In this document: positions 7,233 to 14,695 of the stretch, piece by piece | How positions within the stretch are numbered: position 1 is the stretch's first letter | How the letters are laid out: each line of letters begins with the position of its first letter | Assembly (NCBI GenBank): GCA_964607965.1 | Contig: CAZSMH010000023.1 | Coordinates: 1 to 21,994, forward strand | Source of the DNA: SZUA-584 sp964607965 | GTDB lineage: Bacteria > Bacillota > Clostridia > Christensenellales > SZUA-584 | Reading direction: 5' to 3' | DNA: 21,994 nucleotides | The notes under the pieces: generated by a model | Seen by the model: the letters and a program-made list of their open reading frames with translations, nothing else | Databases searched by the model: none | What the model was told of the DNA's origin: nothing | Made by a program: the position numbers and the translations under genes

Positions 7233-7858
7233 AGCAAGCCTGACCTGTTTAGTATCGGTATAAGCTGTTGTACGACAAGCGCATGGGTTTCATACTTAGT
7301 TCCTTTAGCGTCAATAGATATTACTCCGTCCCACTTGGAAATCTCGGTAAAACCGTCGAAAACGCGCCTGTGAAAAGACAAACTTTCGCTTTCCAGTCTG
7401 TCGTGCTGTTTTAGTTCATTCATTCGTTCGAAAGCGTGCTCGGGCGGTATATTAATAAACACCGTGACATCGGGCATGCAGCTGTTGAGCGCGGCTTCGT
7501 TAAGCCGATGCACAAGCTCTATCCCGAGCCCGCGGCCGTATCCCTGATAAGCGTAAGACGAATGAATAAAACGGTCGCATAGAACGACTTTGCCTGCAAT
7601 AAGCGCAGGGCGCACTACCTTGCGCACATGCTCCGCGCGTGCTGCAGCATAAAGAAGAGCCTCTGTAACGGCGTCCATTCCGGCATTCTCCTTATCGAGC
7701 AGAATGCTGCGTATCTTCTCGGCAATAGGGCTGCCTCCCGGTTCGCGTGTGCATACAACGGGTATGTTTTTTTGTTCAAGATATTGCGCCAGCAGCTTAA
7801 GCTGTGTAGATTTTCCGCAGCCGTCTGCTCCCTCAAAAGTAATAAACAGTCCGTTCAT
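7229..7858 (-). CDS. tmk: Thymidylate kinase
   Basis: Phosphorylates dTMP to dTDP with ATP, essential for dTTP supply. The 209-residue length is typical. The P loop GADGCGKST spans 10-18. TREPGG and the DR motif in DRFIHSSYAYQGYGRG mark the substrate-binding region. GGAGGGGG precedes the ATG, which overlaps the stop of the HAD gene by 4 bases, and the tmk stop overlaps holB by 4 bases in the same way. Grouping a nucleotide kinase with a clamp-loader subunit is a classic Firmicute arrangement and suggests joint expression of replication functions. Confidence 0.97.
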   Translation of the reverse strand: MNGLFITFEGADGCGKSTQLKLLAQYLEQKNIPVVCTREPGGSPIAEKIRSILLDKENAGMDAVTEALLYAAARAEHVRKVVRPALIAGKVVLCDRFIHSSYAYQGYGRGLGIELVHRLNEAALNSCMPDVTVFINIPPEHAFERMNELKQHDRLESESLSFHRRVFDGFTEISKWDGVISIDAKGTKYETHALVVQQLIPILNRSGLL

Positions 7859-8541
7859 AGACAGCCCCCTCCCGCGAGTTTTGGTATATCGTCAACACTT
7901 TCAAGCAGATAATCGCAGCCCGCACCAACAAGCTCTTCATAGTCGCCGTAGCCGTAAAGAACGCCTGCAGTGTCAAGCCCGACTGCTTTCCCGCCGATTA
8001 TGTCACAGCTGCGGTCGCCCACCATTATTGAATCATCGGGCAGTCCATTAAGCCTCAACATTGCATTTTGCAGAACCTGTGTTTTATCGTATATGCCATT
8101 ATCGTGAAATGCGCCGAATATGCCGGAAAAACAATCAAGCAGGCCATACTGCGATAAAATGGGGGACACCATATTTTCTCTTTTGCACGTAGCAATATAA
8201 ATTCGCGCGCCTGATTGATACAGCGATTTTATCATTTCTTCAACGCCTTTATATAGGCGGCTTTCATATACGCCTTTATTGAGGTAGTATTCGCGAAAAA
8301 GACCGTAAGCTTTATCAGCTTGCTGTTCATCCAGCCCATAGACGTTAATAAGTTGGTGTTTTACGGGAGGCCCTATAAACGCGCGCAGACGCTTTTGGTC
8401 ATTTTCTTTTATTCCCATGCGTTCAAACATATAATTTACTGCATTTATAACGCCTTCGCCCGATTGAAGCAAAGTACCGTCAAGATCAAAAAAAATCGCG
8501 TTATAATTGCCGAGCGGCTTACTATTTTTGTTTATTATCAT
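7855..8541 (-). CDS. HAD-superfamily phosphatase (phosphoglycolate phosphatase-like)
   Basis: A 228-residue haloacid-dehalogenase-type hydrolase. Motif I is FFDLDGTL with nucleophile D19 and acid/base D21. Motif II is the Thr of YIATCKREN, motif III a Lys in KTQVLQNAMLRLNG, and motif IV VGDRSCDIIGG. The helical cap between motifs I and II (about 30-100) marks subclass I, the Gph/PpaX type. Likely substrates are small phosphoesters such as phosphoglycolate or pyrophosphate, but the sequence does not decide. GGGGAG lies 5 bases before the ATG. The ATG overlaps the decarboxylase stop by one base, and the stop overlaps tmk by four. Bacillus does not have a HAD gene at this place in its otherwise similar cluster. 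Confidence 0.88.
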   Translation of the reverse strand: MIINKNSKPLGNYNAIFFDLDGTLLQSGEGVINAVNYMFERMGIKENDQKRLRAFIGPPVKHQLINVYGLDEQQADKAYGLFREYYLNKGVYESRLYKGVEEMIKSLYQSGARIYIATCKRENMVSPILSQYGLLDCFSGIFGAFHDNGIYDKTQVLQNAMLRLNGLPDDSIMVGDRSCDIIGGKAVGLDTAGVLYGYGDYEELVGAGCDYLLESVDDIPKLAGGGCL

Positions 8542-9929
8542 TATTTCTCCCCAAATACAAAGATATAGTCATCATCAATGCCGAACAAGTCGAAACCCTG
8601 GCGGTGCGCTTCAATCAGGTAGCCCGCAATTTCAACTGAAATCAGCTGCCCCCGAATAACCACCGCTTCGGCAGGCGGATACACTCCGGCACTGTACGCG
8701 GCGATACGTCCTGGCGACCGTTCTATCTTTATCTTTTCTATATTCATCCGGTTTATCGAATTTTGCGAATATTTTGTTGCGCAGGGCATACTGTAGGGCG
8801 AAAAATAAATGTTTTTACCCCGCGATTTGGTTATACGGCGGAGCGCCTCGTAAAGCTTCTCGAGGTGTGACGCCGTGTTGCCTGGCGAAAGCATAAGCAG
8901 TATGTTTTTTAAGTCCGCGGCCTCAGCATATATACCCTGCATGGCTAGGTTTGCTTTAACAGACAGGCCGGTATACCCGGTACCGCAAACGTCAATAACA
9001 AGCTTTAACGGGTCTTTGCTTGTTACACCGGGCTGAGTTATCTTTGGACACATAAAGCCCGGAAGAGCGTTTATCATATTTATAAAACGGTCGGTTATGC
9101 TTATTATGCGGTAAAGCTCATTTTCGCCCGCATCGCGCATATATGCGTGAGCGTAATCAAGAGAAGCAAGCAGCACATAGGACGGGCTGGTAGTTTGTAT
9201 ATTAAGCAGTGCGTGCAATGCCTGGTTCTTGTCAATAATCGAATTTTTGCCTATGCAAAGGCAGGCACACTGACTCATCGCCGGCAGTGTTTTGTGCGCG
9301 CTTTCTGCCCAGATATCGGCGTCCGAATATGAAGGCGCTTCGGGCAGCAGCCCGGAATATACAAAATGCGCTGCGTGCGCTGCATCCACAACAAGCGGAA
9401 GGCCTGCTTTGTGTACAGTATTCGCGATGCCTGCAATGTCACAGCAAAGCCCGAAATAATTAGGATAGGTAATAAACACTGCAGCCGCGTCTTTATGTTC
9501 GCGCAGAGCCTTTCTTACGTCTTCAGCCTGTACCACAGCCGGATAATCGCAGGGAGGAGAACAAAGAAAAACCGGATTTAAGCCGTACATGTTTATAGCA
9601 TTGGCTGCGCTTAAATGAATTCCCCGGGGGAATATCACCTTTTTGTTTTTGAACAGAGAAAGCATGGCCAATATACACGCTGTAGAGCCGCCCGTTGTAT
9701 AATAGGCCGCCTCTGCGCCAATATAATCAGCATGAAGCCTTTGGGACTTTAATATTGCTCCCTTGGCGTTATGCAGGTTATCTGTTCCGGGCAGTTCGGT
9801 AATATCGCAGGAGAGCACATCGCCGCCAAAAAAGCCGGGGTCGCCCTTATGCCCGGGCATGCAGAAACGTGCTTTGGAGTTGCCGCAAACTTTTGCTATC
9901 GCATCCATAATAGGCGTCTGTCTGTCCAA
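8541..9929 (-). CDS. PLP-dependent Orn/Lys/Arg decarboxylase-family protein (YaaO-like)
   Basis: A fold-type I PLP enzyme of about 462 residues, as for the short YaaO/SpeA-type decarboxylases of Firmicutes. Signatures are the N-terminal RFCMPGHKGD, VVDAAHAAHF with the cofactor-binding Asp, and the PLP lysine in ESAHKTLPAMSQ. The family decarboxylates arginine, lysine or ornithine to polyamine precursors; the substrate is not readable here. I start at TTG 9929 because AGAGGTG lies 6 bases upstream. The GTG at 9938 would itself be part of that Shine-Dalgarno. It opens the minus-strand operon with HAD, tmk, holB and ricT, the position yaaO has before tmk in Bacillus. Confidence 0.9.
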   Translation of the reverse strand: MDRQTPIMDAIAKVCGNSKARFCMPGHKGDPGFFGGDVLSCDITELPGTDNLHNAKGAILKSQRLHADYIGAEAAYYTTGGSTACILAMLSLFKNKKVIFPRGIHLSAANAINMYGLNPVFLCSPPCDYPAVVQAEDVRKALREHKDAAAVFITYPNYFGLCCDIAGIANTVHKAGLPLVVDAAHAAHFVYSGLLPEAPSYSDADIWAESAHKTLPAMSQCACLCIGKNSIIDKNQALHALLNIQTTSPSYVLLASLDYAHAYMRDAGENELYRIISITDRFINMINALPGFMCPKITQPGVTSKDPLKLVIDVCGTGYTGLSVKANLAMQGIYAEAADLKNILLMLSPGNTASHLEKLYEALRRITKSRGKNIYFSPYSMPCATKYSQNSINRMNIEKIKIERSPGRIAAYSAGVYPPAEAVVIRGQLISVEIAGYLIEAHRQGFDLFGIDDDYIFVFGEK

Positions 9930-9979
9930 CTTGTTCACCTCTAGTTAAGTTTAATCGCAACGGCGTATTTATACAACCC

Positions 9980-10008
9980 TTTTCATTTTTGGTTTCATAT
10001 GAGATAAT
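9980..10008 (+). promoter_or_regulatory. Candidate promoter of the 10034 gene
   Basis: TTTTCA (9980-9985), 17 bases, then GATAAT (10003-10008) preceded by TGA, an extended -10. It is followed by AAAGGAGTGAG before the ATG at 10034. The -35 is weak (4 of 6). Confidence 0.45.
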
Positions 10009-10033
10009 AAGACTTAATTTAAAGGAGTGAGTT

Positions 10034-10793
10034 ATGAAAAAGACTGAACGTGAAAATATGCTGCTTTTTTCCAAAGAACGTTTCGCGGGGCTATATAGGT
10101 ACAGGCTTTATTTTACGCCAATATCGTCTCTAAGGGACGAGACGCCCCGGGTTTTCAGGCTGCTTGTAAGGACTCCTTTTTCGTTCAATAAATTTGAGAT
10201 CGGGCGTGTTTACAAATTGACTTACAGCAATGTGCACATACTGTCATATGAACCTAAAGAAACCTTCAATCTTCAGGAAGACGACTTTCAAAAACTGCTG
10301 CAGACAAGAGACTTTAAGTTTATGGATAAAAAGACATCAGCCGTGCTGCGCAGCGCAGACGAACCTGAAACATCGAAAGACAGATATTATTCGTATGAAG
10401 AGATGCGGGAGATAATAAACTACAAACAGGATTTTTTAACCTCGGTGGCAACCGGCACGGTTTCGGCTGTGCTGACGGGTGCTGCGCTGCTTTTGCCTTT
10501 CGGGCTTTATGCGCTTATGCTTTACCTTATTTTAAGAGGGCAGATGGATTTGTCAGGGTTTACAAGCAAATCGCTTGTTCTGCCTATAATGGGAATCGGC
10601 GCGCTTCCTGTCACGCTTTTTTGCATGTCAGCTTTATATGCATTAAGCGAGCTTGCTCTTTTAAGAATAGAATTCACTAAGTGGAATCTTCTTAAAAAGT
10701 ATACTCTCTCTTGGGGAGGAATACGAAAAAGTTTCTTTTTTGAAGAAAGCGATATACGGTATCTGAAAAAGTTCGGCCTTATTTCAGGAATCG
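10034..10793 (+). CDS. Hypothetical membrane protein, C terminus lost in gap
   Basis: I do not recognise this family. About 253 residues are visible before the N run; the stop is not seen. Residues 1-130 are soluble and rich in charged and aromatic residues, with no signal peptide, so they are probably cytoplasmic. Two hydrophobic segments follow, at about 136-168 (FLTSVATGTVSAVLTGAALL onward) and 182-212 (LVLPIMGIGALPVTLFCMSALY onward). A basic, aromatic stretch comes after them. The start has an excellent AAAGGAG and a plausible promoter. It converges with another unknown membrane protein across the gap, which may or may not be related in function. An N-terminal cytoplasmic domain anchored by paired helices fits a membrane sensor or stress protein, but that is speculation. 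Confidence 0.75.
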
Positions 10794-10893
10794 NNNNNNN
10801 NNNNNNNNNNNNNNNNNNNNNNNNNNNNNNNNNNNNNNNNNNNNNNNNNNNNNNNNNNNNNNNNNNNNNNNNNNNNNNNNNNNNNNNNNNNNN
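10794..10893. other. Assembly gap (100 N)
   Basis: Exactly 100 undetermined bases. It hides the end of the plus-strand membrane protein gene. The minus-strand gene to its right is complete, its TAA lying at 10898-10900. Confidence 0.97.
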
Positions 10894-10897
10894 ACTA

Positions 10898-11392
10898 TTA
10901 GCGCTGATTGTTTAAACCGGTACGTTTTTTAATTAATGCAATCATATCTGCGTTCGGGGTCAGATAAGCGCATTTTTCTTTCCCAAAATTACAGTAAACT
11001 ATAAAAATGCCGCCGCTTTTTTTTGACCGGAATGTCAAACGCGCTATAGGACACTTCAAAGGCGGCGTTTTATTTATTGAGACTATACTATCAAGGCGGA
11101 GACGCAGCAGGTTTCTTTGTCTGCTTCCTAATAATCTGTCAACAATAAGTTCACTGTCTGATACTTCATAATCGTATTCGGTTATCCAGTTTCGTACAAT
11201 ATAAACTCCTAATACTATAAAAACAACATACTGTGCGTATTGTGCGTACGGTATGTCAATTCCGTATGAATACAAAGCCCGTCCCGCGATATACGCCGCG
11301 GCGGATATAATCATAATTCCTGCAAAAATCGCCAGAACAACCAATATTCCGGCTGCAAAGGACAGATTTTTACGTTTGATTCGTTCTTTCAT
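10898..11392 (-). CDS. Small membrane protein with two helices and a PH-like cytoplasmic domain
   Basis: 164 residues: a basic N terminus (MKERIKRKN), then hydrophobic helices at about 10-38 and 48-66, then a soluble domain. The soluble part begins with EYDYEVSDSELIVDRLLGSR followed by RLRLDSIVSI and ends in LTPNADMIALIKKR. That arrangement recalls small clostridial proteins with a bacterial PH-like or DUF6106-like domain behind two membrane helices. This is resemblance by eye, so I give no name. Function is unknown. GGAG sits 6 bases before the ATG, and a good promoter is found about 40 bases upstream, so it seems to be transcribed alone. It points toward the gap and the other unknown membrane protein. 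Confidence 0.78.
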   Translation of the reverse strand: MKERIKRKNLSFAAGILVVLAIFAGIMIISAAAYIAGRALYSYGIDIPYAQYAQYVVFIVLGVYIVRNWITEYDYEVSDSELIVDRLLGSRQRNLLRLRLDSIVSINKTPPLKCPIARLTFRSKKSGGIFIVYCNFGKEKCAYLTPNADMIALIKKRTGLNNQR

Positions 11393-11424
11393 TTTTCTCC
11401 TGAAGCGTACAATAATTTTGTATC

Positions 11425-11453
11425 ATTATAAATCATAAATAGCAAAAAGCCAA
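11425..11453 (-). promoter_or_regulatory. Promoter of the 11392 gene
   Basis: On the minus strand TTGGCT (11453-11448), a 17-base spacer and a perfect TATAAT (11430-11425), about 33 bases before the ATG. It is divergent from the ABC-operon promoter, whose -35 begins 11 bases away. Confidence 0.72.
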
Positions 11454-11463
11454 ATCTGCTCGT

Positions 11464-11492
11464 TTGATTTTTGACATATGGGATGTTATACT
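11464..11492 (+). promoter_or_regulatory. Promoter of the ABC exporter operon
   Basis: TTGATT (11464-11469), 17 bases, then TATACT (11487-11492) preceded by TGT, an extended -10. The predicted start near 11499 leaves a leader of about 29 bases before the chosen ATG at 11528. This argues against the upstream ATG at 11507, which would be almost leaderless. Confidence 0.7.
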
Positions 11493-11527
11493 CGGTTTAA
11501 TAATAAATGGTAGGCGGTAACCCGCTC

Positions 11528-12214
11528 ATGATTGATGCAAAAGGGCTCAAAAAGGCGTACGAAAAAAAAGTTTATTTGAACAGCGTAAGTTTCACATTGC
11601 GGCGAGGCCGCGCGCTTGCGGTGGCAGGCGAAAACGGTGCCGGGAAAACTACGCTGCTTAAAATACTTGCCACGGCTGCAATGCCGGACGAAGGCAGTCT
11701 GTTTATTAACGGTATTGACGCGCTGGGGGAAACTGCTCGGGCGCGTGAAATAATAGGCTATGTGCCGCAAAGCATTGCGCTGATGCAGGAACTGTCCGTT
11801 AAGGATAACCTTTATTACTGGATGAAAAGAAAAGACGAGGTGATTTGCAAGGCGGTCATTGATCTTATTGGGCTAAAAGACGTTCAGAAAAAAAGAGTAT
11901 CGAAGCTTTCGGGCGGTATGCAAAGACGGCTCAATCTTGGTGCGGCCCTTGTACTGCGCGCGCCGCTGCTTATACTTGACGAGCCGTTGGCCGGCGTTGA
12001 CGCTCCAAACCGCCGGCGTATTATCGCAGGGTTAAACGATATAAAGAAAAACGGCGTTGCTATAGTATTTGTAAGCCACGACCTCGAGGAAATACAAATG
12101 CTCGCCGATGAACTGCTGGTACTGCGCGATGGTGCGGTATCCTATCACGGCGGTCTTGATTTTGCGGAAAGTATCGGAAGCTTGGCCGAGGCAATATGCA
12201 GATTCACGGCATAA
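11528..12214 (+). CDS. ABC transporter ATP-binding protein
   Basis: The ATPase half of an ABC-2-type exporter, on the inner face of the membrane. With this start it has 228 residues: Walker A GENGAGKT at 34-41, a Q loop near YVPQS (78-82), signature LSGGM at 128-132, Walker B LLILDEP at 147-153, and the switch His in FVSHD (184). All catalytic residues are intact. I start at ATG 11528, not 11507, because AGGCGGT, one mismatch from AGGAGGT, lies 9 bases upstream. The protein also then begins MIDAKGLKKAY as ABC proteins normally do. Two ABC-2 permease genes follow, the first after a 121-base spacer with hairpins. The substrate (drug, lipid or peptide) cannot be told. Confidence 0.93.
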   Translation: MIDAKGLKKAYEKKVYLNSVSFTLRRGRALAVAGENGAGKTTLLKILATAAMPDEGSLFINGIDALGETARAREIIGYVPQSIALMQELSVKDNLYYWMKRKDEVICKAVIDLIGLKDVQKKRVSKLSGGMQRRLNLGAALVLRAPLLILDEPLAGVDAPNRRRIIAGLNDIKKNGVAIVFVSHDLEEIQMLADELLVLRDGAVSYHGGLDFAESIGSLAEAICRFTA

Positions 12215-12220
12215 AGGAAC

Positions 12221-12288
12221 GCTCCCTATGGGCAAGGAGCTAGCAGAACGTTGGTTTTTCAAAAACCGTGCTGCAAGGACTATTTTTT
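12221..12288 (+). other. Hairpins and T run between ABC ATPase and permease genes
   Basis: GCTCC (12221-12225) pairs with GGAGC (12236-12240). Then GCAG (12243-12246) and GGTTTTT (12253-12259) pair with AAAAACC (12261-12267) and CTGC (12271-12274) as a second nested hairpin. A six-T run follows at 12283-12288. The T run is too far from the stem for a classical terminator. It may be a processing or attenuation point that sets the ATPase to permease ratio. Confidence 0.35.
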
Positions 12289-12335
12289 ATCACAGTAAAA
12301 TACAGTTTTGGCAAAAGCGTTATATATAATAAGGC

Positions 12336-13583
12336 ATGGAAGGAAATGCGCACGGGCGGAAAGCCCTTTTAGCGCATCATGCAGTTATGAAGTTTGATTT
12401 AAAAAGGCTTTTTCACGGAAGGACTTCGCTTATATTTGCGCTTGCGGCTCCTATAGCGCTTGTGATGTTAATTGCCGTTATGGTGTCCCCCTATTTTTAC
12501 TCCAATGTTCGCACACAAAACTTTACTGTCGCGGTTTATAACGAAGACGACCATCCGCTGACTCATGTGATTTTGGAAGAGCTGATTGAAAGCAAATCTC
12601 TCGGCGGGCTTATTGATACGAAATTTGTAGACAGTGAGGACGAAGGACGGGATGCCTTAAAGCAGGGGGCTGCCGCGTACATTCATATTCCCAAAAAGAT
12701 GCAGGAGAGGCTTTTTACCGAACAAATGGTTATTGCATATTACGGAAACCCCAACATGCCGCTGGAGGACGCTCTGCTTTTCGAGACGCTCAGCTCGGGA
12801 ATAGAAATGGTAGGTTACGCGACCAATGCAGCGCAGATATTTTACAATTCGGCACTTGAACATGGAATCGAAAAGGATACCGCAGCAGAATCAAAATCCA
12901 ATATGATCGACACTTTTTTTTCTAATATTCTATTCGGACGCACAGCGCTTTACGAACGTACGGCGGAGGCATCGCCTTTGGGCGGTGCACTGCCGCTGGA
13001 ATACTTTGCGGCAAGCCTGCTTGTGCTTTTTGTCGCACTCGCAAGCCTGCCTGTGGCGCGTATAACCGCGGGCGACGGAACGGCAGGGCTGCTGCACAGA
13101 CAGCTTCTCTCGGGGCGCACCCCCTTTGGATGTTTTATATCTCGCTGGCTTGCCGGCGGTATATTCTTATTTGTTCAGTATGCCGTGCTTGCCGCAGCCC
13201 TTGGACTGATTGCGGGCACGATTCAGCAAGGCAGTATAGTTCTGCTTACGTCTTCCGGAATACTGCTGTGCCTGTTTTTAAGCCTTGTTGCTCTTAATGT
13301 CGGGCTGTTATGCAAAACATCCGCATTAGCGGTTCGGTCAGTTTTTCTGCTTTCCCTCGCGCTTGCGCTGCTTGGAGGTCTGCTGCTGCCATCCGCTTAC
13401 ATGCCGTCTGTTGTACGTGACGTTTCTTACTATACGCCGTTTTCGGCGGCGCTTAAACTATGTATTGCAGGAATGTTTGATAAAAATGCACAGGGACTCT
13501 TATTGTATGCCGCGGTTTTAGGCATTAGTACGGCTGTGCTTTTGCCTTTAGGGTTTAAATGGTTTCAGAGGAGGACGCGGTGA
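12336..13583 (+). CDS. ABC-2 type transporter permease (first)
   Basis: A 415-residue integral membrane protein with the ABC-2 permease plan. There is one N-terminal membrane helix (about 30-52, TSLIFALAAPIALVMLIAVM), a large extracytoplasmic loop to about 220, then five or so C-terminal helices from about 225 on, ending in a basic tail. It pairs with the upstream ATPase and the following permease to form an exporter. The Shine-Dalgarno is poor (AAGG close to the ATG). An alternative ATG at 12387 has none either, so I keep the longer form. Its TGA overlaps the GTG of the next gene by 4 bases. The family includes multidrug, antibiotic and lipid exporters, and nothing here shows which. Confidence 0.87.
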   Translation: MEGNAHGRKALLAHHAVMKFDLKRLFHGRTSLIFALAAPIALVMLIAVMVSPYFYSNVRTQNFTVAVYNEDDHPLTHVILEELIESKSLGGLIDTKFVDSEDEGRDALKQGAAAYIHIPKKMQERLFTEQMVIAYYGNPNMPLEDALLFETLSSGIEMVGYATNAAQIFYNSALEHGIEKDTAAESKSNMIDTFFSNILFGRTALYERTAEASPLGGALPLEYFAASLLVLFVALASLPVARITAGDGTAGLLHRQLLSGRTPFGCFISRWLAGGIFLFVQYAVLAAALGLIAGTIQQGSIVLLTSSGILLCLFLSLVALNVGLLCKTSALAVRSVFLLSLALALLGGLLLPSAYMPSVVRDVSYYTPFSAALKLCIAGMFDKNAQGLLLYAAVLGISTAVLLPLGFKWFQRRTR

Positions 13584-14695
13584 GTTTATTTTCTCGAACT
13601 ATTAAATACAGGCTGAAAACGCTATATAAAGGGGCATATGGTTTGGCATGTTTGGCGCTTGCGCTGATTGTTGCCGCATGCCCTTTTATTGGGCTTATTA
13701 TACCTGACGCTCTTGTGCCTATAGGCTGGATAGACAGGGACAAAACTAAGTTCTCAGAGCGTCTGCTTGATAACGTAAACGCACTTGAAGTGGTCTGGGT
13801 TATGCATGGAGACGAGGAAACGCTTATAGCGAACCTGCAGACAGGCCGCCTTGAAGCTGTATTTGTTGTAAAAGAGGGTTTTGAAGAAGCAATGGAAAAC
13901 GGGCAGTATGAAGGTACGCTTTTAATGCTGCGCTCGCCATTCAGTACGGCGGCGGGAGTAATTTCCGAAAGCGTAGGGGGCGAAGCTATGAACCTGTGGG
14001 TAACATGCGCTGCCGCTAAAGAAGGCGGAAATTTAGGCGGCGGAGAGCTTTACAAGCAGGTTTTCGAATATGTGGAACTGGGCACAGAGACGCCGATACT
14101 AAATATCGAACGTCGAAATGAGGTGGGGCAGATGCAGGAGACCACTCCGCTGCTGGACGCCGCAAAAATGTCGCTCAGACTGTTAGCTGCGGTAGCAGGG
14201 TTTTTTATGCTCACAGGTCTTATTATGCCGCGCAGGGAAAAAGACTTTTATTCACGTCTTAAAACAAGAAGCTGCAGTAAAGAAAAGTTTTTGTTTTCGT
14301 CTGTTATTGCAGATGCAGCATACATGCTGCCTTGTGCGGCGGTGCCGCTTGCTGCTTTTGCGGTCTCCGGGGAAGGCCGGCTTATTATACCGCTGCTTTT
14401 GCTTTTCGCCCTTTATCTTATATCCCTCGGAGGTATTGCGGCTATGATTGCAAAACTGCGTGAACACACATCGCAGCTTATGCTTATATCGCTTCTTACA
14501 ATAGCCAATGTTATGCTCGGCGGGCTGCTTATGCCTCTGCCGTCATCGGGAGCGCTGGATATAATAGCACATTTGCTACCAGCCCGATGGCTTTCGTCAA
14601 CACAAATACACGGCATTTTGCTTTGCATCGCAGGGCTTGGCATATCTGCAATTGTCTACAATGCGCTGCCATTTATTGTAAGGAGCCGTGACTGA
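13580..14695 (+). CDS. ABC-2 type transporter permease (second)
   Basis: A 371-residue membrane protein with the same plan as its neighbour. It has an N-terminal helix (about 19-43), an extracytoplasmic domain to about 200, then helices at roughly 203-220, 245-262, 268-290, 303-325 and 340-360. Sequence similarity to the first permease looks low, so the complex is probably a heterodimer. I start at GTG 13580: AGAGGAGG lies 5 bases before it, and it overlaps the previous stop as GTGA. The ATG at 13559 would put that Shine-Dalgarno inside the gene. The 3' end overlaps the convergent NUDIX gene by 23 bases, leaving no room for a terminator between them. Confidence 0.88.
   Translation: MSLFSRTIKYRLKTLYKGAYGLACLALALIVAACPFIGLIIPDALVPIGWIDRDKTKFSERLLDNVNALEVVWVMHGDEETLIANLQTGRLEAVFVVKEGFEEAMENGQYEGTLLMLRSPFSTAAGVISESVGGEAMNLWVTCAAAKEGGNLGGGELYKQVFEYVELGTETPILNIERRNEVGQMQETTPLLDAAKMSLRLLAAVAGFFMLTGLIMPRREKDFYSRLKTRSCSKEKFLFSSVIADAAYMLPCAAVPLAAFAVSGEGRLIIPLLLLFALYLISLGGIAAMIAKLREHTSQLMLISLLTIANVMLGGLLMPLPSSGALDIIAHLLPARWLSSTQIHGILLCIAGLGISAIVYNALPFIVRSRD

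Noticed and set aside
9948..9976. Minus-strand TTGTAT-17-TAAACT as promoter of the decarboxylase operon
   Set aside because: Its transcript would start inside the Shine-Dalgarno of the chosen TTG start, so it could not support translation; the true promoter is not identified.
11471..11476. Perfect TTGACA as -35 of the ABC operon
   Set aside because: No acceptable -10 at 16-18 bases; TTGATT at 11464 with TATACT at 17 bases fits better.
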